A DNA stretch of 64,000 bases from NCBI RefSeq assembly GCF_001437425.1, contig NZ_JQCD01000024.1, positions 346,120 to 410,119 of the forward strand, given 5' to 3'. The position numbers and the translations under genes were made by a program. The notes under the pieces are model-generated. The model was not told the DNA's origin and ran no database searches. It saw only the letters and a program-made list of their open reading frames with translations. Below are positions 53,426-60,782 of the stretch, in pieces. Numbering within the stretch: the stretch's first letter is position 1; every line of letters begins with the position of its first letter. The DNA comes from Weissella minor (GTDB taxonomy: Bacteria > Bacillota > Bacilli > Lactobacillales > Lactobacillaceae).

Positions 53426-54685
53426 TTAGTTGTTACGATTTAAATTAAGATCGTAATTTCTGGCTGATTTAAAAACCCAAGTGGCTGGTGCACAAAGCAA
53501 GACAGCGATACCCGCAATTAAGAATATTTTATTGACACCAAGCGTATCCCCTAATGGACCAATCAACATTAAGCCAATTGGACCAGGTAAACTAAGGATA
53601 GACAACATTGATCCCAAAACTTTTTCAAGATCTTCAGATGGATAGCTTTGTTGAATCATTGAAAGTAGTAAGGTGTCAAAAAATGGTGTGCTAAGTCCTG
53701 AGATAGCAGCTAGAATTGCAAAATAAATAAAGCTGGTGAAACTTGGCGATAATAATCCGCTTAAGGTAAAGGTTGTGCCTAAAATAAGGTATGCAGATAA
53801 AAATGGTATCATTCGATTCTGCCATCTTCCAAATAGACTAATAATCAGCCCACCTACTAACATGCCAACTGAGTACAGAGCTTCAACAATTCCAGCATCG
53901 GCAATCTTTAGGTTGAAGAATTCGAGGGTCATCAAAGGATATAGGCTGGCGACTGGCATGATGAACAAAGTTGAAACTGCGCTGATTATGATTATAATCC
54001 ATAAGCCAGTTTTGCTGTGTAATAATCGAAAACCGGTATACATATCGGCAAATGTTTGGCGGACTCGTAATTTGTCATCCTTATTAACGTATGAAGGAAT
54101 ATTGATAAAGTACAAGAGAAAGACACCAATTAAGGCCCCAAGTATATCTAGAAGTAATAGCGTTTCAATCGATACAAATCCGAATAAGAAGGCCCCTAGT
54201 GCAGGTGCTAAGATACGATTTGCTGATTGAATAACTGAAAAGCGTCCATTGATTTGGGTTAGCTTATCTTCCGGCGTGATGGCAGGAATAATTGATTGTA
54301 AGGTTGGCATTTGGAATGTCTGCGCAACGGCTCTAATAAATAGCACAATAAAAATTAGATAGGTAGCAGTTGCATGCGATTGGTTCAAATAAAGTGATAA
54401 TAAGCCCGCTACGCCGGCTGCAACAATGTCTGGCACAATCAAAAGTATTTTCTTGTTATAGCGATCGACAAAGCTTCCGGCAAAGGGGCTTAAGATAATC
54501 ATAGGCAACATGCCAATCATCGTCGCGAAACTTAATGTTGTGGCCGATCGGGTTTGCTCAGTCAAATACCAAATAATGGCATACTGAACCGTCATGCTTG
54601 TGATACCAGTAAGAAACTGACTAATAAGTAATAAGTTAATATTTTTTTCTACATGTCTATGTGTAGAATTTACATGTTTATGCAT
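53426..54685 (-). CDS. Mef(A)-like MFS efflux protein
   Basis: 419 residues, about 12 membrane segments. From memory it tracks Mef(A) through the whole length: AIIWYLTEQTRSATTLSFATMIGMLP, LSPFAGSFVDRYNKKILL, IVLFIRAVAQTFQMPTLQSIIPAI and the C-terminal LSLPGPIGLMLIGPLGDTLGVN. Macrolide or a related amphiphile is a reasonable but unproven substrate. The gene has its own strong promoter and a leader of about 255 bases with candidate attenuator structure. Ribosome site AGGAG. Confidence 0.83.
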   Translation of the reverse strand: MHKHVNSTHRHVEKNINLLLISQFLTGITSMTVQYAIIWYLTEQTRSATTLSFATMIGMLPMIILSPFAGSFVDRYNKKILLIVPDIVAAGVAGLLSLYLNQSHATATYLIFIVLFIRAVAQTFQMPTLQSIIPAITPEDKLTQINGRFSVIQSANRILAPALGAFLFGFVSIETLLLLDILGALIGVFLLYFINIPSYVNKDDKLRVRQTFADMYTGFRLLHSKTGLWIIIIISAVSTLFIMPVASLYPLMTLEFFNLKIADAGIVEALYSVGMLVGGLIISLFGRWQNRMIPFLSAYLILGTTFTLSGLLSPSFTSFIYFAILAAISGLSTPFFDTLLLSMIQQSYPSEDLEKVLGSMLSILSLPGPIGLMLIGPLGDTLGVNKIFLIAGIAVLLCAPATWVFKSARNYDLNLNRNN

Positions 54686-54975
54686 GTGTAAATCTCCTGT
54701 TAAAAACGAAAAGGTTTAGCATGCTAAAAAGCTGTTCAATTTTGATTTAACATTACAGGTGTCGCCAAAATAAAATACAGGCCACCCCTGCCTGGATATG
54801 TTAAATGAATTTTCTTGGTTAAAAGCGGATCTAATTGACTACAGGTAATTTTAGGCACACTAAAGAGAACTATTGAATAGTGTTGATTATAAAATTACCA
54901 GTGTAAGCAAAAAGATCCCCCCTCTCTATTTTTGAATTATCATATCAATATATGGGCAGTTACTGTATTTGTCAA
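54686..54975 (-). promoter_or_regulatory. Promoter and long structured leader of the Mef-like gene
   Basis: TTGACA (54975-54970), 17 bases, TATATT (54952-54947). AGAGGGGGG then stands six bases before a TTG-started ORF of seven codons (MLTLVIL, 54910-54887). Further down, TTTAACAT and ATGTTAAA (54746-54805) enclose CAGGC-7-GCCTG, which is followed by TATTTTATTTT, and an alternative GGTG.GCC/GGC..CACC pairing. The folds exclude each other, as in an attenuator. Confidence 0.55.
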
Positions 54976-54998
54976 GAATTAATTGTTTTTAAAAGTCA

Positions 54999-55032
54999 AA
55001 AAGACCAGTTAAGTTGAAAACTGGTCTTTTTC
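54999..55032 (-). terminator. Terminator after the amino-acid permease gene
   Basis: AAAAAGACCAGTT-AAGTTGA-AAACTGGTCTTTTT. Confidence 0.95.
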
Positions 55033-55043
55033 TTCTATTTTAT

Positions 55044-56402
55044 TTATGATTGTGGACTCTTTTTTCCAAATTTAATGAAATAGAAAATTGCCATGATGAT
55101 TAAGAAAACTAACCCGACCATTAACGACACATTCGTTTCAGGATTAAAGAACATAAATCCCAGCGTTATGATTAGGAATGCTAACGTGACGTAATTTGAG
55201 TATGGGGCCCAAGGCATCTTGAAAGGATGGTTATCCAATAATTCCGGATGGCGCTTTCTGAATTTGGTTTCACTGATTAGAATAACAAACCATGGGACCA
55301 TACCTGGAAGCGTACTAGAACTATACACAATCACGAATGCATTTCCGGCATTTTTAAAAACAAGTGGCGCAAGTGCGTTTAACACTAATCCGATAAAGAT
55401 ACCAAAAGAGATTGCGAAAACAGCATATGCTGGGACCCCGTTTCGATTTACTTTTGTATAGAAAGATGGTAGTTCGTGGGCTTCTGCTAAGTTATAAGTC
55501 ATACGACTAGCGCTATAGATACCCGAATTCGTCCCTGACAATGCTGCTGTTAGCACAACAAAATTGATGATTGAAGCTGCTGCCGTAATACCAATTTTGG
55601 CAAATGTTTGAACAAATGGCGATCCAACTGAGTTTAATTGATCCCAGGGGTAAATGCATAAGATAACAAAAATTGCACCAACGTAGAAGATTAAAATACG
55701 ATAAACCGTTGATTTAATCGCTTTTACTAATGTGTTTTGTGGGTCTTGTGCCTCCCCGGCTGTCACACCGATTAATTCAATTCCTTGATATGACGTTAAA
55801 ACAAGCGCTAAAGCAAAGAAGAAGCCTTTGACACCACCTGTGAAAAATCCGTGTTCCCATAGGTTGGAAAATCCTACCGGGTGTCCCCCGTTTCCGAAGC
55901 CAAATAAGATGACACCCAGACCTAGGATAATAAAAATGATGATTGTTAAGACCTTAATTAAGGCAAACCAGAATTCTAATTCACCAAACATTTTAACCGA
56001 TATGAGGTTTGCAATGCCTAAGAATGTAATCGCTATTAAGCCTGGTAACCAACTTGGAATAGATGGCCACCAATATTGTAAGTACCCACCGACAGCAATC
56101 ATTTCACTGACTCCAACGACGATATATTGAAAAATATTACTCCAAGATGTTAAATAACCCCAAACTGGATGAATGTATTCTTGGGCATATTTAGCAAATG
56201 AGCCTGTTTGTGGGTCAACATAAAGCATTTCGCCAAGAGCGCGCATAATCATATATAGAAATGCACCAGCAATTATATATGCCAAAAGCACTGACGGACC
56301 AGTCCACTTAATGGTTGAGGTTGCACCCATAAATAGACCAACACCAATTGTGCCGCCTAATGCAATCATCTGTACTTGTCTGGGTTTTAGTTTCCTCTCC
56401 AT
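55044..56402 (-). CDS. APC-family amino-acid permease, probably for threonine
   Basis: 452 residues, 12 membrane segments. The N-terminal IALGGTIGVGLFMGATSTI (about 13-31) and EMLYVDPQTGSFAKYA are signatures of the AAT subfamily (LysP, GabP, ProY, histidine permease). ALSGTNSGIYSASRMTYNLAEAHELP is also typical. Sequence alone does not give the substrate. The threonine-coded attenuator in its leader argues for threonine, perhaps with serine. Ribosome site AAAGGAAG. Single-gene unit. Confidence 0.88.
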   Translation of the reverse strand: MERKLKPRQVQMIALGGTIGVGLFMGATSTIKWTGPSVLLAYIIAGAFLYMIMRALGEMLYVDPQTGSFAKYAQEYIHPVWGYLTSWSNIFQYIVVGVSEMIAVGGYLQYWWPSIPSWLPGLIAITFLGIANLISVKMFGELEFWFALIKVLTIIIFIILGLGVILFGFGNGGHPVGFSNLWEHGFFTGGVKGFFFALALVLTSYQGIELIGVTAGEAQDPQNTLVKAIKSTVYRILIFYVGAIFVILCIYPWDQLNSVGSPFVQTFAKIGITAAASIINFVVLTAALSGTNSGIYSASRMTYNLAEAHELPSFYTKVNRNGVPAYAVFAISFGIFIGLVLNALAPLVFKNAGNAFVIVYSSSTLPGMVPWFVILISETKFRKRHPELLDNHPFKMPWAPYSNYVTLAFLIITLGFMFFNPETNVSLMVGLVFLIIMAIFYFIKFGKKSPQS

Positions 56403-56490
56403 AGTTGTAACTTCCTTTCAAATTTAAAACAGTTGTGATGATACTTTTATTTCAGACTAGCTGCGGGTGCTTTATGTAAGGCAATAAAAA

Positions 56491-56554
56491 ACACGTTTAG
56501 CCAGATAAGACTAAACGTGTTCGGAATCTACTGTTATCCTCTACGTCCGCTTAG
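56491..56554 (-). terminator. Regulated terminator and antiterminator of the permease leader
   Basis: Terminator: ACACGTTTAG (56520-56511) with CTAAACGTGT (56500-56491) around ten bases, then TTTTTTATT. Competing antiterminator: CTAAGCG (56554-56548) can pair fully, with one G-U, to CGTTTAG (56517-56511) in the terminator's 5' arm. Confidence 0.85.
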
Positions 56555-56620
56555 CCAAGTTGGAATAAGCGGACACCTCAAAAATGCCAGCTTATACCTT
56601 AGTGGTAGTAACAAAGCTGG
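56545..56620 (-). promoter_or_regulatory. Mutually exclusive leader stems of the threonine attenuator
   Basis: Segment 1, CCAGCTT (56620-56614, within the Thr codons), pairs with segment 2, AAGCTGG (56593-56587). Segment 2, ATAAGC (56595-56590), pairs with segment 3, GCTTAT (56570-56565). Segment 3, GTCCGCTTA, pairs with segment 4, TAAGCGGAC (9 bp, 56574-56545). Only one partner can be used at a time. Confidence 0.75.
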
Positions 56621-56657
56621 TAGTGGTTAATACAACATTTTGATATGAATTATGCAT
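56592..56657 (-). CDS. Threonine-rich leader peptide of the permease attenuator
   Basis: 21 residues, ATG 56657, stop TAA. The core LTTTSFVTTT contains six Thr codons (ACC and ACT) in nine residues. AAAGGAG lies ten bases upstream, and a consensus promoter stands about 30 bases further up. The stop falls inside the second stem segment. This is the classical design of amino-acid biosynthesis or uptake attenuators. Confidence 0.85.
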   Translation of the reverse strand: MHNSYQNVVLTTTSFVTTTKV

Positions 56658-56692
56658 GGTCAGTAGACTCCTTTCGTGTTTTTGTTAAATGA

Positions 56693-56721
56693 ATCTTAAC
56701 TCTATAAATGAGAGATGTCAA
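56693..56721 (-). promoter_or_regulatory. Promoter of the permease leader
   Basis: TTGACA (56721-56716), 17 bases, TAAGAT (56698-56693). Confidence 0.88.
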
Positions 56722-56774
56722 ACTTATTTTTAACATTCATCTTATTCCGAGCATATTTAAGCGTTATTTGCCCT

Positions 56775-56812
56775 ATAAAAAAGCCATTGGGTTACACCAA
56801 TGGCTTTTTTTT
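56775..56812 (-). terminator. Terminator of the YbjQ gene
   Basis: AAAAAAGCCATTGG-GTTACA-CCAATGGCTTTTTT. Confidence 0.95.
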
Positions 56813-56818
56813 GATTGT

Positions 56819-57148
56819 TTAATTGCGTGGTTCAATCGTTACAGCAGTACCATAGGCAGTAACTGAATCCCCAATTGTATTTGAATTGCTGTCAAAACGG
56901 CAACAAATGACCGCGTTAGCGCCAATCTTTTCCGCGGCTTCGCGTAAGCGATCTAGTGCTTCTTGACGTGATTCTTCTTGTAACTGTGTATACCCTTTGA
57001 TTTCACCACCAACGACAGATTTCAAGTTTTGCCCAAAGTTTGAAATAATATTACGTGAGCGTGTTGTCTGCCCAAATACTTCTCCAAATGTTTCAGTCAC
57101 TTGGTAGTTGGCAATGGTCTCAGCTGTAGCGACAATAATTTTTGACAT
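56819..57148 (-). CDS. YbjQ/UPF0145 family protein
   Basis: 109 residues. Family features: a beta-rich core with GEVFGQTTRSRNIISNFGQNLKSVVGGEIKGYTQL, a helix EESRQEALDRLREAAEKIGANAVICCRFDS and a final TAYGTAVTIEP. The fold forms decamers in solved homologues; the function is unknown. Ribosome site GAGGAG. Monocistronic. Confidence 0.9.
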   Translation of the reverse strand: MSKIIVATAETIANYQVTETFGEVFGQTTRSRNIISNFGQNLKSVVGGEIKGYTQLQEESRQEALDRLREAAEKIGANAVICCRFDSNSNTIGDSVTAYGTAVTIEPRN

Positions 57149-57230
57149 GATTAAATCTCCTCTTGAGTAAACATGAATCTGCTAATGCTTTAAGTATACA
57201 CCCACCTGTGTTGTTTCAAACACGAGGATT

Positions 57231-57726
57231 TTATTTTAAAACTTTGAGATACCAACGATCCATTGCACTATGTTCGGACCCGTTCAGTGGCTGTTTTAAT
57301 GGTGTGAAGCCGAATTTCTCATAGAGCGCACAAGCTGGTTTTAATTTTGCCATTGTTTCGAGATAGCATTGATCATACCTTTGCGCTGCATAGTCAAGTG
57401 CAATCGTCATTAATTGCTTTGATAAGCCATGGCCTTTTGCATCATCAGATAAATATAATTTTTGAAGTTCACATATGTGCTGTTCATCTGTGCTGTTCAT
57501 CGCTTGGATTAAGCGGGGCAATGCCAATCCCCCCTAAGATAGTCGTTTCATCCGCAATTACCCAATATGCCGCATTTTCAATCCCTTGATAGTAATGATA
57601 TAAGTCATTTAATTGTGGATCAAAATATGCTGTCCCAGGAATGTCTAATTGTTCCTGTTTTAAAGAATGTTGAATAATTTGTTTGATTTGTGCATTATCA
57701 GCAACGGTTATTTCTCGTATCTGCAT
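57231..57726 (-). pseudogene. GNAT N-acetyltransferase gene broken by a 13-bp duplication
   Basis: Two adjoining frames encode one GNAT protein. The 5' part (ATG 57726, ribosome site AGGAGG) runs from IREITVADNAQIKQIIQ to APLNPSDEQH and then hits a stop. The 3' part continues CELQKLYLSDDAKGHGLSKQLM (acetyl-CoA loop) to LYEKFGFTPL. GATGAACAGCACA is present twice in tandem at 57476-57501. Removing one copy restores a continuous 160-residue protein of normal length. So the gene was inactivated recently, or switches reversibly. Confidence 0.9.
57476..57501 (-). repeat. 13-bp tandem duplication causing the frameshift
   Basis: Two exact copies of TGTGCTGTTCATC (plus strand) abut at 57476-57488 and 57489-57501. 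Thirteen is not a multiple of three. Confidence 0.97.
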
Positions 57727-57824
57727 AGATGCGTCCTCCTGTAGACATTGTGGCTTTTGCTTAATGATAAAACATTTAGTGACATATCTCTATTATAAAT
57801 AGAGCTAATTACGTCTGGTATAAA

Positions 57825-57863
57825 AATAGACCTTCCAAACATGCGGTTTGAAAGGTCTATTCT
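57825..57863 (-). terminator. Terminator of the YhgE/Pip-like gene
   Basis: AATAGACCTT.CAAAC and GTTTG.AAGGTCTATT form the stem, followed on the minus strand by T-rich DNA. Confidence 0.88.
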
Positions 57864-57869
57864 TAGAGC

Positions 57870-59015
57870 TCAAGCTTTATTGAGTTGGCGTTTGATTATG
57901 AACCAGTCTTTAATGATTGATGTGAATGTCAATACCAAGCCAACACTACCAACAAGGATTAAGTTCCAAGTATTTGGATTGAACAGTTCGGCGCCGTAGT
58001 AGACGATGCTTTTGGCTCCATCAAGCAGGAATTTGATTGGTAGCCATGGGAATAACCAGTCGTGATACACTGCTGGAATCATTTCAGGTGCTAATTGCAT
58101 CAATGGAGCTGAGAATAGCATGAGTAATGCGATAACTGGCAGTGCTGCAAAGCCAAGCCACATTTCAAGGGCAAACATGATTAACATAAATGATGCTGCG
58201 CCAATCATGCTGAAGAATGCCATTTTCCAGAAATCATCGTAGGTGTAATTTAGAATTTGTGTGACGAGCCAAGTTGTGGTCATCCCAATAATTGGTGCGA
58301 TGATTGCAATAAAGCCAACTTGTCCTAGGCGTAGTTGCCATAGTTCACGTTTTTGTTTGATATTAACGCTCTTGCCAGCCGTATAGATTAGGAATGTTGC
58401 AAATAAACTAGCCATCCATAATGGTTGGAAATAAGCGCTACTTGCTGAATTCTTGTCTTTGACGCTATGAATGATTTCAACATTGCTTGTGACTGGATTC
58501 GTGATGGCGTCAATATTTACCCCTTGTAGTGGTACATTATTGGCTTTGAACTGATTTAGCATTTCTTGTCCCATATTGGTACTCATGTTGGTAATCATAC
58601 CAGACAAGAGCACTTGGATATTATTTGCTAAGGTTGCGTTCATGGCTTGATTAATAACAATATCAACTGAAGTGCTCTTACCCGTTTTTGTCATTTCTCC
58701 CATATGTTTTGAAAAGTCTTTGGGGATGACAATGGCCCCATAATATTTTTCTTGGTCCATGGCTTTTTTAAGATCTGCTTTAGAAGAAACCGTTGTCCAG
58801 TTAAGGGTTGTTGCTGATTTCCCCTCACCAAACGAATCTAGGCTTGTTAATTTATCTGTAACCTGTTTCCCCATTGCCCCGTTATCTTCATTGACAATTG
58901 CGACCGGAACGTTTTTGGCAACAGGCCGTGCTGTTGGAAATTGTGCAACAACTAAAATAAGTGCTAGAACTAATCCGACGATTAGTGACAAAATATAAAA
59001 TTTATTTTTAAACAT
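57870..59015 (-). CDS. YhgE/Pip- or ABC-2-like membrane protein
   Basis: 381 residues. One N-terminal span (6-26), a large extracellular domain (about 30-200; VPVAIVNEDNGAMGKQVTDKL is the hallmark of the group), then five or six C-terminal spans. Members act in export or type VII-linked functions, or as phage-receptor-type proteins. Without an ATPase partner here, energy coupling is unclear. Divergent from a TetR gene and flanked by its probable operators. Ribosome site AAGGAG. Confidence 0.8.
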   Translation of the reverse strand: MFKNKFYILSLIVGLVLALILVVAQFPTARPVAKNVPVAIVNEDNGAMGKQVTDKLTSLDSFGEGKSATTLNWTTVSSKADLKKAMDQEKYYGAIVIPKDFSKHMGEMTKTGKSTSVDIVINQAMNATLANNIQVLLSGMITNMSTNMGQEMLNQFKANNVPLQGVNIDAITNPVTSNVEIIHSVKDKNSASSAYFQPLWMASLFATFLIYTAGKSVNIKQKRELWQLRLGQVGFIAIIAPIIGMTTTWLVTQILNYTYDDFWKMAFFSMIGAASFMLIMFALEMWLGFAALPVIALLMLFSAPLMQLAPEMIPAVYHDWLFPWLPIKFLLDGAKSIVYYGAELFNPNTWNLILVGSVGLVLTFTSIIKDWFIIKRQLNKA

Positions 59016-59031
59016 GAATCTACTCCTTTTT

Positions 59032-59114
59032 CGACATTGTGTCGCTTTATTAACCGTTCTTATTGTACAATGGGCTTAATTAAAAAACGATATACAGTAT
59101 TCGACATTATGTCG
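59032..59114. promoter_or_regulatory. Twin TetR operators between the divergent genes
   Basis: CGACATTGTGTCG (59032-59044) and CGACATTATGTCG (59102-59114) share perfect arms CGACA/TGTCG. One abuts the ribosome site of the minus-strand gene; the other lies before tetR, so both genes should be repressed together. Confidence 0.85.
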
Positions 59115-59136
59115 CATTTTCGAGAGGAGTCAACAA

Positions 59137-59739
59137 ATGTACACTAAAAAGACGCAACAAACACGTACAGAACTGCTGGATGCATTCATTGAGCTACTCA
59201 AACAAAAGGATATTGGTCAGATTAGTGTGATTGATATTGTTAACCAAGCCCAGGTTCATCGGGCAACTTTTTACCGACATTTTGAAGATAAATTTGATCT
59301 CATTCAACAGGCAGAGACTGATATTTTCCAGTCAGTGGATGCATTATTTGAACAGTACGTTAAGAATGATCCAGAAATCAAAATTGATACAGCTGGTTTT
59401 AATACTTATCGTGTTAACCTTTTGCATATATTTATGGACCATGCTGATTTTATTAACGTCATGCTCGGCCCCAATGGAGATTTAACATTTGAAAATGCTT
59501 TGTATCAAAAAATCTACCAATTGACGGAATTGGGTTTCCAAACAATCTATAAGCTGCAGACACAAGCCACAGGAAAATCTGAATTTATAGGACACTATGC
59601 CGCTTCTGCTGCCTTTGGTGTGGTTCGACAATGGCTAAAAAATCCGACTATATCGGCACAAGAGCTATCTAATTTACTTGATGAGTTAACGATAAAAGGT
59701 TTAGCAACAACCATTAACGATATTACATTGTCTGAATAA
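59137..59739 (+). CDS. TetR/AcrR-family regulator
   Basis: 200 residues. HTH: ISVIDIVNQAQVHRATFYRHFEDKFDLIQQAE (about 28-59). The C-terminal ligand domain ends with AASAAFGVVRQWLKNP, typical of TetR regulators that control YhgE/Pip or drug exporters. Ribosome site GAGGAG. Confidence 0.9.
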   Translation: MYTKKTQQTRTELLDAFIELLKQKDIGQISVIDIVNQAQVHRATFYRHFEDKFDLIQQAETDIFQSVDALFEQYVKNDPEIKIDTAGFNTYRVNLLHIFMDHADFINVMLGPNGDLTFENALYQKIYQLTELGFQTIYKLQTQATGKSEFIGHYAASAAFGVVRQWLKNPTISAQELSNLLDELTIKGLATTINDITLSE

Positions 59740-59740
59740 T

Positions 59741-59782
59741 AAAAAACTCATGGCGCTTATGTTAAGCGTTCCATGAGTTTTT
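59741..59782. terminator. Terminator after the TetR gene
   Basis: AAAAAACTCATGG.GCTT and AAGC..CCATGAGTTTTTT. Confidence 0.93.
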
Positions 59783-59790
59783 TAATTGAT

Positions 59791-59970
59791 TTAAATTTTA
59801 AGTAGATAACTGATAAGGTACATCGAACTCATAATAATTAAAAGTGGCACAATAACCAAAATGAGAAAGTTTCCATCTGCAAAGGCATCTTTGAAAAAAA
59901 TATTGATAATGATACGTACAATAAATAATATAACTACCGAGCTAGTAAATATATGAAATCCTTTACGCAT
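59791..59970 (-). CDS. Small two-span membrane protein of unknown function
   Basis: 59 residues from ATG 59970, eight bases after GGAGG. Two hydrophobic segments (about 6-27 and 37-56) with a short acidic loop (FKDAFADGNF). No family recognised. It follows the ADC-like gene by 71 bases and may belong to that unit. Confidence 0.6.
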   Translation of the reverse strand: MRKGFHIFTSSVVILFIVRIIINIFFKDAFADGNFLILVIVPLLIIMSSMYLISYLLKI

Positions 59971-60041
59971 GTTACCAACCTCCATCTGACATCTATTTTC
60001 CATCATATTAGTCTGATGTATTTAAAAAAGGCTGAAATGTA

Positions 60042-60782
60042 CTAATCTTCTGCTAGATAATCATAAACTTTATGTGGTTGTGGCAATGTTAAATCAGCAA
60101 TGATGTGTTGTGCCTTAACGATTTCACGGACTGGCAAGTCAGCAACCGGTGCCATGACATGTTCAAACAACTGTAATTTTGCGGGTGAATCCCAAGCCCC
60201 CTTGATTTGAACATCAGTAATCGTTGATTCGGTTAGTTCCAATATGCGAGGAGAATAGTCGTAATTACGCATAATATTTAAGCGATAGCTAGGCTTCGTA
60301 ATCTCGGCCTTGGCGGCTTCAAAATCAAGTGGATAGTAGTTGTAACCCATTGTTGCAACAGCCACAGGCAACTGGCTATAGCTTAGCTTACCAACTAAAA
60401 CATCATTATCAAGATAGATTGACGTATCAGCTAATTTCTTTGGAAAAGCTGCAACTTCGCGTCCGGATGCAATGGCTTCAGGACTATTAACATACATAGA
60501 AAGGTAGAATTCCCCCTCCTTACCGTTAAAAGTAACAGGAATCACTTGGCCAATTTCAGCATAAGCGCCTAGCCCATCTGAATCAGGCATATTAATGAAT
60601 TCAAATTTTACAAGGTCATCAATTGGTTCTAGTGGTTCTGGCAAAATATTCATCAGTGCCGCATGATCAGTCCGATAAGTGATGTTCATAAAGTCACGAT
60701 TATGAAATCTAACTTTAGCGGCAGCAAAAGCAGGCGAATCAATTGGCGTGGTAACTTGTTCCAATAAATCTGATTTATTCAT
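60042..60782 (-). CDS. Acetoacetate decarboxylase family protein
   Basis: 246 residues. GREVAAFPKKLADTS contains the Lys-Lys pair of ADC, whose first lysine forms the Schiff base. IPVTFNGKEGEFYLSMYVNSPEAIASGRE is also characteristic. It overlaps the ketopantoate-reductase-like gene by four bases (ATGA), so the pair likely acts on related keto acids. True acetoacetate as substrate is not certain; lactobacilli carry this family without acetone formation. Confidence 0.82.
   Translation of the reverse strand: MNKSDLLEQVTTPIDSPAFAAAKVRFHNRDFMNITYRTDHAALMNILPEPLEPIDDLVKFEFINMPDSDGLGAYAEIGQVIPVTFNGKEGEFYLSMYVNSPEAIASGREVAAFPKKLADTSIYLDNDVLVGKLSYSQLPVAVATMGYNYYPLDFEAAKAEITKPSYRLNIMRNYDYSPRILELTESTITDVQIKGAWDSPAKLQLFEHVMAPVADLPVREIVKAQHIIADLTLPQPHKVYDYLAED

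Noticed and set aside
56403-56818. T-box riboswitch before the permease
   Set aside because: No AGGGTGGNACCGCG element on the minus strand; the Thr-rich ORF and stems fit a leader-peptide attenuator.
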